Positions 6,229 to 13,136 of a stretch of DNA of 13,136 nt are shown one piece after another. The notes under the pieces are model-generated. The model was not told where the DNA came from, made no database searches, and was given only the letters and a program-made list of their open reading frames with translations. Source of the DNA: Actinomycetota bacterium (lineage in GTDB: Bacteria; Actinomycetota; Actinomycetes; JACCUZ01); assembly GCA_030841245.1 (NCBI GenBank), contig JAVEDG010000155.1, forward strand, positions 1-13,136. Direction: 5' to 3'. How positions within the stretch are numbered: the stretch's first letter is position 1; each line of letters begins with the position of its first letter. The position numbers were made by a program, and so were the translations under genes.

Positions 6229-7131
6229 ATGACGTCGCAGCCGCAACCTGCTGTGCGCCGGACCCCACGGGTGCGTGCGCGCCGTGCTCCCCCTGTGGCT
6301 CCGTCTGCCCACGAGACGCTCCGGGCCGAGCTCGGCGCGATCATCGCGCTCGCCGGCCGGGCTCCGTCACCGTTGAACCTGCGGCCGTGGCTGTTCCGCG
6401 CCCGCGCCGGCGGTGTCGACCTGCTGCTCGACCGGCAACGGCTCCTGCCGGCTTCCGAGTCGGCCCTCCGGCAGGCCCTGCTCGCCTGCGGTGCCGCCTT
6501 GTTCACGATGGAGCTCGCGGCACGCCATGTAGGCGTCAGCCCGCGCGTCACGCTCTGGCCCGAGCCGGTGAGCTCGCCCGACTTCCTGGCCCGGCTGGAG
6601 CCGGCTGCCCTCGCGGCGCCGAGCGCGACCGACGAGCTGCTGGCCGCGGCCGCACTGGGGCGAGTGACCCGGCGCGGACCGTTCGAACGCTCCTTCGTCC
6701 CGAGCGGGGTTGCCGACCTGCTCGCCGCGACCGCCACCTCGCAGGGTGCGGTCCTGGTGTCGGTGCCACCCGGCGTACGCCGGGACAACCTCGACGCCGT
6801 ACTCCTTGCCGCCGAGGCCGCGGGCGCTGACGACCCGGCCCGCGAGGCCGGGCTGCGTGACCTCTGGGACCGGCCGCCGGACACCGCCACGGTCGAGATC
6901 CTCTGCACCGAGCAGGATGAGCCTTCCGACTGGCTCGCCGCGGGTCAGGCGCTGCAGCAGCTGCTCCTGATCGGCACGGTCAACTGGGTCCAGGCCCGGT
7001 TCTTCACGATGGGCCTCGAGGACCCGACGCTGCGCGACGAGGTGCGTCACGCCGTCTGTGGCGACCGTTACCCGCAGGTGGTCCTCGAGCTGGGCCAGGC
7101 AGCGGCGTCCTCGGCCGAGGGTGCCGCCTGA
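6229..7131 (+). CDS. Divergent Acg-type nitroreductase-like protein 1
   Basis: The 300-residue protein is related to the Acg/Rv3131/Rv3127 group of FMN-binding nitroreductase-fold proteins, which in M. tuberculosis belong to the DosR regulon. It keeps the family frame: APSPLNLRPW at 45-54 (canonical APSIHNTQPW), RRGPFERSFVP in mid-protein, and SDWLAAGQALQQLLL followed by a helix with NWVQARFF near the C-terminus. However, Ile-His before the Asn is replaced by Pro-Leu, and the usual C-terminal PQMLLRxGYA is PQVVLELGQA with no following Pro/Arg tail. The flavin site may therefore be altered or lost. Residues 1-25 are Arg/Pro-rich and without family counterpart, so the true start may be a GTG slightly downstream. 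It is divergent from devS across a candidate DosR box and convergent with nitroreductase 2. Confidence 0.75.
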   Translation: MTSQPQPAVRRTPRVRARRAPPVAPSAHETLRAELGAIIALAGRAPSPLNLRPWLFRARAGGVDLLLDRQRLLPASESALRQALLACGAALFTMELAARHVGVSPRVTLWPEPVSSPDFLARLEPAALAAPSATDELLAAAALGRVTRRGPFERSFVPSGVADLLAATATSQGAVLVSVPPGVRRDNLDAVLLAAEAAGADDPAREAGLRDLWDRPPDTATVEILCTEQDEPSDWLAAGQALQQLLLIGTVNWVQARFFTMGLEDPTLRDEVRHAVCGDRYPQVVLELGQAAASSAEGAA

Positions 7132-7149
7132 CCCTGGCTCACCGGCACA

Positions 7150-7184
7150 TCCGGAGGTCGGCGGTCTTCAGTCCGCGACCCGGA
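7150..7184. terminator. Candidate bidirectional hairpin between convergent nitroreductase genes
   Basis: Imperfect stem-loop: TCCG...GGTCGgCGG at 7150-7164 pairs with CCGCGACC...CGGA at 7173-7184, with one bulged G and a two-base bulge, around an 8-nt loop. It lies in the 110-bp gap between two genes that end toward each other, where a shared terminator would be expected. There is no T-tract on either side, so it is a weak intrinsic-terminator candidate. Nothing else is recognisable in this gap. Confidence 0.35.
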
Positions 7185-7241
7185 CAGCGCCGCGCGGGTA
7201 GCTACCTACGACGAGGCACTACGTCGGGGACCCCACTGGCG

Positions 7242-8252
7242 TCAGCTCGAACCGGGCACCCGGACGCTTGGTCGTACGACCTCGGAGAGCGGCCGGCGCG
7301 GGGTCGGCGGGACCTCGGGTCCGTAGCCGATCCGCATCAGCATCTGCGAGTGGCCGTAGCCAGTCATCGGCGACCGGACCAGCCAGCGCAGGTCCACGTG
7401 TTCGAGTGCCTGGTTGAGGAACGACGAGGCCAGGCCGAAACTGGTCGCGACCAGCAGCATGCGTTCCAGCGCCTGACCGGCGCGGACCCAGTCGCTCGGC
7501 GCGTCCAGCAACGTCGACAGCACCGCGACTGTCGGCGTCCGTTCGAACCTCGCCAGCGGCCGGTCGGGCGCCGGCGGCACGGTGCGGGGGGCGAGGTCCC
7601 TGAACGGCACCTCCGTGCGGTCCGGCACCGGCCCGAGGGACTGGGCGGGGATGCCGTCGCGTTCCCGGCCCGCGTCCACCCACAGCGCCCGCTCGGCAAC
7701 ACGCACGGGATTGTCGGTCTCCTCGAAGTCGGCGTCGTGCATCAGCGCCACGATGCGGTCGACCTCGTCGGGCTCGTCGTAGACACGCAGGATCGCTCCC
7801 TCTGCCTCGACCGCTTCGCTCAGGCGGGCGATCGCGGTCGACGGGATGAGCCGGTCGCTGAAGGGCATCCGGTTGGTGCGCCGGGCTGTGATGTAGGGCG
7901 CGAGCTCGCCGAGCAACCCCGGACGGCCATGCACGGTGCCGAGCTCGACGCGAGCGACGAGGGTCGGCTCCCCCTGGTCCGGCAGCACCCGCACCCTGGG
8001 GTAGTAGCCCAGCGAGGTCGCTGCGACCCGCAGGTTGAGCAGCGCGGCGCCGCAGCTGATCAGCAGGGAGCGACCGGACGAGTCCGAGGAGCGCAGCTGG
8101 CGATCGGGATCGGCGTACAGGTCCACGCTCGTGCCGCGCACCGCGAACGACCATGGCTGGCTGTTGTGGATCGAGGGAGCCGCCGTGGCTGCGGACAGCA
8201 GCGTCTCGACCAGGGCGTCCTCGAGCTGGACGGATTGTTCCAAGGTGGACAT
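7242..8252 (-). CDS. Acg-type nitroreductase-family protein 2 (Rv3131-like)
   Basis: The 336-residue length matches the Acg family (about 330). The N-terminal signature APSIHNSQPWSF starts at residue 25 and is followed by LYADPDRQLRSSDSSGRSLLISCGAAL, RRTNRMPFSDR in mid-protein, SDWVRAGQALERMLLVATSFGLASSF, and a C-terminal MLMRIGYG then TPRRPLSEVV. Members bind FMN. Acg itself covers the flavin with a lid and lacks classical NAD(P)H nitroreductase activity, so flavin storage or a specialised redox role is as likely as nitroreduction. The ATG at 8252 is supported by AAGGGA at 8261-8266; the frame stays open 37 codons upstream but that part is not family-like. It is divergent from nitroreductase 3 across a DosR-box-like site, so hypoxic induction by DevR is inferred. 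Confidence 0.87.
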   Translation of the reverse strand: MSTLEQSVQLEDALVETLLSAATAAPSIHNSQPWSFAVRGTSVDLYADPDRQLRSSDSSGRSLLISCGAALLNLRVAATSLGYYPRVRVLPDQGEPTLVARVELGTVHGRPGLLGELAPYITARRTNRMPFSDRLIPSTAIARLSEAVEAEGAILRVYDEPDEVDRIVALMHDADFEETDNPVRVAERALWVDAGRERDGIPAQSLGPVPDRTEVPFRDLAPRTVPPAPDRPLARFERTPTVAVLSTLLDAPSDWVRAGQALERMLLVATSFGLASSFLNQALEHVDLRWLVRSPMTGYGHSQMLMRIGYGPEVPPTPRRPLSEVVRPSVRVPGSS

Positions 8253-8325
8253 GGCGCACTTCCCTTCGGTGGGCCCAGACTGGGGCCGAGCCGCCCTCCC
8301 GCAGTAGTGCCGACTGACCGGTTCG

Positions 8326-8345
8326 GGTGGGACCTTGGGCCCTGA
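8326..8345. promoter_or_regulatory. DosR-box-like operator between divergent nitroreductases 2 and 3
   Basis: The core GGGACCTTGGGCCC at 8329-8342 differs from the core of the devR box (GGGACTTTGGTCCC) at only two of 14 positions. The flanks match the consensus poorly, giving 12 of 20 overall. The centre at 8335.5 lies about 42 bp from the ATG of the rightward gene and 83 bp from the ATG of the leftward gene. A single DevR-bound site could thus activate both. Confidence 0.65.
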
Positions 8346-8377
8346 CCGACCTGTGGGGTCCAACCGAGGATGGAGCC

Positions 8378-9343
8378 ATGACCACAGCCGTGCAGCCCGA
8401 CTTCCGCGCCGTCGTGGAACTGGCTCGCGCCGCGCCGTCGATCCACAACACCCAGCCTTGGCAGTTCGTCGTGGAGGACGGGGCCCTGGTCCTCATGCGT
8501 GACGTGGCCCGCCAGCTCCCCTCGATCGACCCCGACGGCCGTCAGCAGACGATCAGCTGCGGGGCCGCACTCTGGCTGGCGCGGCTGGCGCTGCGGGTTC
8601 AGGGCTTCGACGCGCAGGTCGAGCTGGGCCAGGTGGAACCGGTCCTGGCGCGGGTCCGCGCGGCGGCCGGTGACCCCGTCACGCCGCTGGAGCTCGCGCT
8701 CGAGCACGCTGCCCGGTCGCGGCACACCCAGCGGGCACCGTTCGAGCCACGCGACGTCGCTCCCGAGGTGCTCGACGCTCTCCGCGCGGCCGCGGAGGCC
8801 GAGCACGCCTGGGTGCACCTGCTGTCGGCCGACGAGCAGGTCGCGCTGGCTGTCCTGCTCGGCCGCGCGGAGGACGCCGAGCTCGCCGACCCGGCCTACC
8901 TCGACGAGCTGCGCTCCTGGACGGGGCGCCCCGAGGGCGCTACGGACGGGATCCCGGAGGCGGCTGCGCCGACCACCCGGGACCGCGCGTCGAGGGTGCG
9001 ACTTCGCGACTTCACCCCGGAGGCTGCTGGCACGGCCCCCGGCCCCGGCACCGACGTCCCGCCACCCGTCGAGCGGCCGGCGGTGGTCGTGATCGGCACC
9101 CCGGGTGACTCCAGCGCCGACTGGCTGACCGCCGGACAGGCGATGGTCGCGCTGCTGGTCCGGGCGTTCGTCGACGGCGTACAGGCCTCGCCCCTGGCTC
9201 AGGCCGTGGACCAGGAATGGACCCGCCGCCGGCTCGCGGCCGAGCTCGGCGCGGTCGGGGTCCCGCAGATGTTGCTGCGCGCCGGCTACGCCCGGCCGGG
9301 CGCGCCGACCGCGCGCCGCCCAGTCGAGGAGATCCTGCGCTGA
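8378..9343 (+). CDS. Acg-type nitroreductase-family protein 3 (Rv3131/Rv3127-like)
   Basis: This 321-residue protein carries the best-preserved family N-terminus of the three paralogs: ARAAPSIHNTQPWQF from residue 16. It is followed by RQLPSIDPDGRQQTISCGAAL, RHTQRAPFEPRDV in mid-protein, SADWLTAGQAMVALL, and PQMLLRAGYA plus a TARRPVEEI tail. The motifs define the FMN-binding Acg group. The central segment with LDELRSWTGRPEGATDGIP closely resembles the LRELTIWSGRYGSVAGVP segment of Rv3131 as I remember it. ATG 8378 is chosen because GGAG lies four bases upstream and the 17 further in-frame codons upstream overlap the operator and are not family-like. Pirin follows 47 bp downstream on the same strand and may be co-transcribed. 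Confidence 0.87.
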   Translation: MTTAVQPDFRAVVELARAAPSIHNTQPWQFVVEDGALVLMRDVARQLPSIDPDGRQQTISCGAALWLARLALRVQGFDAQVELGQVEPVLARVRAAAGDPVTPLELALEHAARSRHTQRAPFEPRDVAPEVLDALRAAAEAEHAWVHLLSADEQVALAVLLGRAEDAELADPAYLDELRSWTGRPEGATDGIPEAAAPTTRDRASRVRLRDFTPEAAGTAPGPGTDVPPPVERPAVVVIGTPGDSSADWLTAGQAMVALLVRAFVDGVQASPLAQAVDQEWTRRRLAAELGAVGVPQMLLRAGYARPGAPTARRPVEEILR

Positions 9344-9390
9344 CAGCCCATCGACGGAATCGTTGAGCGAGCAACGACGTTGACGCGGCC

Positions 9391-10347
9391 GTGCCCGCAG
9401 TGACCGTGCCCGACGTCCTCGCCCTGCCCCGCATCGGCGTCACCCTGCTCGACGCGGTCGACCGCCCCGTCGCCTCGGTGACGACCGCACCCAGCGGCTA
9501 CGAGGGCGAAGGCTTCCCGGTGCGCCGTGCCTTCGCCGGCGTCGACCTGGCCCAGCTCGACCCCTTCGTGCACCTCGACCAGATGGGCGAGGTGGAGTAC
9601 GCCCCCGGCGAGCCCAAGGGCACGGCCTGGCACCCGCACCGCGGCTTCGAGACCGTCACCTACATGATCGACGGCGAGATGGCCCACCGTGACTCCAACG
9701 GCGGCGGTGGGCTGATCACCGACGGCGACACCCAGTGGATGACGGCGGGGGCGGGCATCCTGCACATCGAGACCCCGCCGGAAGAACTGGTGGTCAGCGG
9801 CGGGCTGTTCCACGGCTTCCAGCTGTGGGTGAACCTCCCCCGCGACAAGAAGTGGGCGCCGCCGCGCTACCAGGACATCCGCGGTGCCAAGGTCGCGTTG
9901 CTGTCCTCACCCGATGGCGGGGCGCTGGTGCGCGTCATCGCCGGCGAGGTCGACGGTCACGCCGGTCCCGGCTCGACGTACACACCGATCACGCTGGCAC
10001 ATGCCACGATCGCACCCGGTGCCGAGCTCCGGCTGCCGTGGAGGACAGACTTCAATGCCCTGGTCTACGCGCTCGGCGGTCGTGGGAGCGTCGACCCGCA
10101 GCGTCAGCCGCTGACGGCCGGCCAGCTCGCGGTGCTCGGGCCCGGGGACACCGTGACCGTCCGGGCCGCCGACACGCAGGACGGCCGCAGTCCCGAGTTG
10201 GATGTCCTGATCCTGGGTGGCCGCCCGATCCGCGAGCCCGTCGCGTGGTACGGACCGTTCGTGATGAACACCAGGGCCGAGCTGCTGCAGGCCTACGAGG
10301 ACTTCCAGTCCGGGCGGCTCGGGCAGATCCCGCCCGACGCGGGCTGA
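9391..10347 (+). CDS. Pirin family protein (bicupin, quercetinase-like)
   Basis: The 318-residue bicupin is of the pirin family. Bacterial members can act as iron-dependent quercetin 2,3-dioxygenases or as redox-sensitive regulators of partner proteins; the substrate here is unknown. The N-terminal cupin holds the metal-binding set: His81 and His83 in WHPHRGFET, then His125 and Glu127 in GAGILHIE, with spacing like that of human pirin (His56, His58, His101, Glu103). The Pirin_C domain occupies about 190-310 and ends with EPVAWYGPFVMNT and a QAYEDFQSGRLGQIP tail typical of the family. The start is GTG at 9391 without a clear ribosome-binding site. It follows nitroreductase 3 by 47 bp, which suggests co-expression within the redox island, but no DosR-like box sits directly upstream. 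The function beyond a metal-binding cupin is inference. Confidence 0.88.
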   Translation: MPAVTVPDVLALPRIGVTLLDAVDRPVASVTTAPSGYEGEGFPVRRAFAGVDLAQLDPFVHLDQMGEVEYAPGEPKGTAWHPHRGFETVTYMIDGEMAHRDSNGGGGLITDGDTQWMTAGAGILHIETPPEELVVSGGLFHGFQLWVNLPRDKKWAPPRYQDIRGAKVALLSSPDGGALVRVIAGEVDGHAGPGSTYTPITLAHATIAPGAELRLPWRTDFNALVYALGGRGSVDPQRQPLTAGQLAVLGPGDTVTVRAADTQDGRSPELDVLILGGRPIREPVAWYGPFVMNTRAELLQAYEDFQSGRLGQIPPDAG

Positions 10348-10350
10348 CCT

Positions 10351-10401
10351 GTGATCGTGAAGGATCCCTGTCCTTCTAGCACTGACATCCTTCACGATCA
10401 C
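10351..10401. repeat. Hairpin-forming intergenic repeat, copy 2
   Basis: Perfect 15-bp inverted repeat: GTGATCGTGAAGGAT at 10351-10365 and ATCCTTCACGATCAC at 10387-10401, around a 21-nt centre with a possible TGTC/GACA inner pair. It shares the arm sequence with the copy at 138-187. It begins four bases after the pirin stop and ends 20 bases before the allantoinase GTG, filling most of the gap. It could form a strong RNA hairpin between the two genes, acting as a terminator, attenuator or processing site, or be a REP/MITE-like element. No T-tract follows. Confidence 0.8.
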
Positions 10402-10421
10402 GGCAATGCCAGGCTGGGCCG

Positions 10422-11750
<1,329 letters not shown>

Positions 11751-11797
11751 GCCCAACACGCGGGGCACAGGCGGATTCGACAAGGCCCTCGTTGGGC
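11751..11797 (+). terminator. Candidate terminator or attenuator hairpin after allB
   Basis: Perfect 7-bp inverted repeat GCCCAAC (11751-11757) and GTTGGGC (11791-11797) starting directly after the allB stop. An inner GGGC/GCCC pair (11763-11766 with 11786-11789) can extend the structure. It is followed by the AT-rich stretch ATTTACAGTA. The long loop makes it a non-canonical intrinsic terminator. It may end the allB transcript or lie in the leader of the sulfate operon. Confidence 0.4.
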
Positions 11798-11806
11798 ATT
11801 TACAGT
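11776..11806 (+). promoter_or_regulatory. Weak candidate promoter for the sulfate transport operon
   Basis: TTCGAC at 11776-11781 and TACAGT at 11801-11806 are separated by 19 bp, longer than the ideal 17. The region 11798-11838 is strikingly AT-rich for this genome, as expected of a promoter and leader, so a promoter somewhere here is likely even if these hexamers are not exact. I recognise no known sulfur-regulator operator. Confidence 0.3.
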
Positions 11807-11830
11807 ACCTAAACACAAGTGAACTAATCG

Positions 11831-11837
11831 AGAAAGG
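11831..11837 (+). promoter_or_regulatory. Ribosome-binding site that decides the start of the sulfate-binding protein
   Basis: AGAAAGG ends seven bases before the ATG at 11845 but only one base before the ATG at 11839. The spacing favours 11845 as the translation start. Confidence 0.6.
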
Positions 11838-11844
11838 TATGTAC

Positions 11845-12876
11845 ATGGGTAACCGGTGGAGCCGAGGGCGCGCTGCCGTCGCGTTGAGTCTGACCGCGAT
11901 GCTGGGCCTGTCCGCGTGCGCCAGCACGACTGCAGGCGGCTCGACCGGCGGTGGCGGCAACACGGTCACCCTGTCCCTCGTCGCGTACAGCACACCCCAA
12001 ACCGCCTACGAGCAGCTGATCACGGCGTTCCAGCAGACGCCGGCCGGCAAGAACGTGCGGTTCACCCAGTCCTACGGCGCCTCCGGCGACCAGAGCAGGG
12101 CGGTCGACTCCGGGCTGAACGCCGACTATGTCGCGTTCTCTCTCGAGACCGACATGACCCGCCTGGTCGACGACGGCAAGGTGGCGAAGAACTGGGACCA
12201 GAACCAGTACCACGGCATGGTGACGGACTCCGTCGTGTCCCTGGTCACCCGCAAGGGCAACCCCAAGCACATCACCGACTGGTCCGACCTCACCCGCAAG
12301 GACGTCGACGTCATCACGCCCAACCCGTTCTCGTCGGGCTCGGCGCGGTGGAACATCATGGCCGCCTACGGTGCCCAGATCAAGAGCGGCAAGAGCCCGG
12401 CTCAGGCCACGGCGTACCTCAAGGCCATGTTGAGCAACGTCTCGGTGCAGGACGACAGCGGTCGGGCCGCTCTGCAGACGTTCACCGGCGGCAAGGGTGA
12501 CGTCCTCATCTCGTATGAGAACGAGGCGATCTTCGCTCAGAAGAAGGGAGAGCAGATCGACTACGTCATCCCCGACGACACGCTGCTCATCGAGAACCCC
12601 GCCGCCGTGACCACCAACGCCAAGGCACCCGAGCCAGCGAAAGCGTGGCTGCAGTACCTCTACACGCCTGAGGCGCAGCAGACGTTCGCAGACAACGGCT
12701 ACCGCCCCGTTGTCGAGGGCACGGTGCCCAAGGATCAGTTCCCCACGCCGCGCGGGCTCTTCACGATTAAGGACCTCGGCGGCTGGGACAGCGTGACCAA
12801 GACGTTCTTCGACACGGCGACCGGCGTTATTGCCGGCATCGAGAAGGACAAGGGTGTCTCCGTCGAGAAGAAGTGA
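11845..12876 (+). CDS. sbp: Sulfate ABC transporter substrate-binding lipoprotein
   Basis: Extracytoplasmic sulfate/thiosulfate-binding component (SubI/CysP/Sbp family) that delivers sulfate to the CysT-CysW-CysA importer. The 343-residue protein begins with an Arg-containing signal peptide and a lipobox LSAC with Cys25 as the lipidation site, followed by a Gly/Ser/Thr linker. Family motifs are SLVAYSTPQTAYEQLI after the linker, QSYGASGDQSRAV, ADYVAFSLETDM, TPNPFSSGSARWNIMAAYG (typical anion-binding loop), GKGDVLISYENEAI and the C-terminal NGYRPV segment. ATG 11845 is preferred over ATG 11839 because of the ribosome-binding-site spacing. The permease gene cysT follows immediately and overlaps its end, marking an operon that continues beyond the window. 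Lower GC at third positions than its neighbours fits a highly expressed protein but I did not quantify it. Confidence 0.93.
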   Translation: MGNRWSRGRAAVALSLTAMLGLSACASTTAGGSTGGGGNTVTLSLVAYSTPQTAYEQLITAFQQTPAGKNVRFTQSYGASGDQSRAVDSGLNADYVAFSLETDMTRLVDDGKVAKNWDQNQYHGMVTDSVVSLVTRKGNPKHITDWSDLTRKDVDVITPNPFSSGSARWNIMAAYGAQIKSGKSPAQATAYLKAMLSNVSVQDDSGRAALQTFTGGKGDVLISYENEAIFAQKKGEQIDYVIPDDTLLIENPAAVTTNAKAPEPAKAWLQYLYTPEAQQTFADNGYRPVVEGTVPKDQFPTPRGLFTIKDLGGWDSVTKTFFDTATGVIAGIEKDKGVSVEKK

Positions 12877-13136
12877 CGACGGCGGCGCGACCGCGACCCT
12901 CTCGCCAGCGGGGCAGGGCCCTTCGGATGTCCCTGGCGCGCCCCTCTCCAGCCCTCCCCCGCCGCCGTCGCGATCGCCGCGCCGATCGAGACGGCGGCGG
13001 CCAAGTACACCTGTCGAGCTGGGCATCGCCACGATCTACCTCAGCGCGCTCGTGGTTGTGCCGCTGGCGGCGGTCGTGCTGAAGTCGAGCGAGCTCGGCT
13101 GGGGCGGCTTCTGGGACGCAGTCAGCGCGCCACAAG
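12854..13136 (+). CDS. cysT: Sulfate ABC transporter permease CysT, N-terminal part (cut by window edge)
   Basis: The recognisable part starts at 13016 with ELGIATIYLSALVVVPLAAV, the first transmembrane helix of CysT/CysU permeases, then KSSELGWGGFWDAVSAPQ, and runs off the right edge. This frame is open upstream with a single plausible start, GTG 12854, preceded by AGAAGGA at 12842-12848 and overlapping the end of the binding-protein gene by 23 bp. That gives a 54-residue Pro/Arg/Ser-rich N-terminus. A GTG at 12873, overlapping the upstream TGA as GTGA, begins a different frame that reads TTAARPRPSRQRGRALRMSL, which looks more like a normal permease N-terminus but would need a frameshift before 13016. 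The gene identity is firm; its start is not. Confidence 0.75.
   Translation, partial: MSPSRRSDDGGATATLSPAGQGPSDVPGAPLSSPPPPPSRSPRRSRRRRPSTPVELGIATIYLSALVVVPLAAVVLKSSELGWGGFWDAVSAPQ

Noticed and set aside
6123..6908. Upstream extension of devS to a 854-residue protein
   Set aside because: The extra sequence is Ser/Arg/Ala-rich, lies antisense to nitroreductase 1, and DosS/DosT proteins start near the chosen ATG.
7219..7231. GGGGACCCC palindrome near the end of nitroreductase 2
   Set aside because: Lies in a convergent gap with no promoter role and lacks the TTGG centre shared by the other sites.
8351..8369. Possible second DosR-like half-site (GGGGTCCAACC) near the nitroreductase 3 start
   Set aside because: Only one half resembles the box and the spacing of the other half is wrong.
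9360..9377. Small hairpin TCGTTG/CAACGA between nitroreductase 3 and pirin
   Set aside because: Six-bp stem with no T-tract; too weak to call a terminator, and the genes may be co-transcribed.
11824..13032. Minus-strand open frame (402 codons) opposite the sulfate-binding protein
   Set aside because: Shadow of the lipoprotein gene, whose lipobox and anion-binding motifs are unambiguous.

Overview
This is chromosomal sequence from a very high-GC actinobacterium. The evidence is strongly GC-biased third codon positions, frequent GTG starts, and several actinobacterial families: a DosR/DosS-type hypoxia system, Acg-type nitroreductases, DUF3263, a VirR-like LytR_C protein and an NRGP-type OtsA. 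I cannot name the genus from sequence alone. The window is gene-dense with twelve CDS, the last cut by the right edge. No rRNA, tRNA, CRISPR array, insertion sequence or phage gene is visible.

Region 1 (1-3,519), trehalose and envelope. otsA runs rightward and converges, with a 24-bp gap, on a leftward operon of DUF3263, a VirR/LytR_C-like membrane protein and otsB. The two enzymes of the OtsAB trehalose pathway therefore sit tail to tail on opposite strands. A good sigma70-like promoter precedes the DUF3263 gene. A hairpin repeat lies upstream of otsA.

Region 2 (3,520-9,343), dormancy/hypoxia island. It holds a DevR/DosR response regulator, a DevS/DosT-like two-GAF histidine kinase with the heme-ligand histidine in place, and three diverged Acg-type nitroreductases. 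All three promoter regions of the island (upstream of devR, between devS and nitroreductase 1, between nitroreductases 2 and 3) carry a DosR-box-like palindrome sharing the core GGAC[C/T]TTGG[T/G]C. The devR copy matches the mycobacterial 20-bp consensus, as I remember it, at 17 positions. This looks like a compact self-contained regulon: heme sensor, regulator, operators and flavoprotein targets side by side.

Region 3 (9,344-11,750), pirin and allantoinase. A pirin-family cupin dioxygenase is followed by an allantoinase (purine/ureide catabolism). Between them is a second copy of the hairpin repeat seen upstream of otsA, here with perfect 15-bp arms.

Region 4 (11,751-13,136), sulfate uptake. 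A sulfate-binding lipoprotein gene is followed by the start of the sulfate permease gene cysT. The reading frame at the beginning of cysT is ambiguous: either it starts inside the preceding gene or there is a frameshift.
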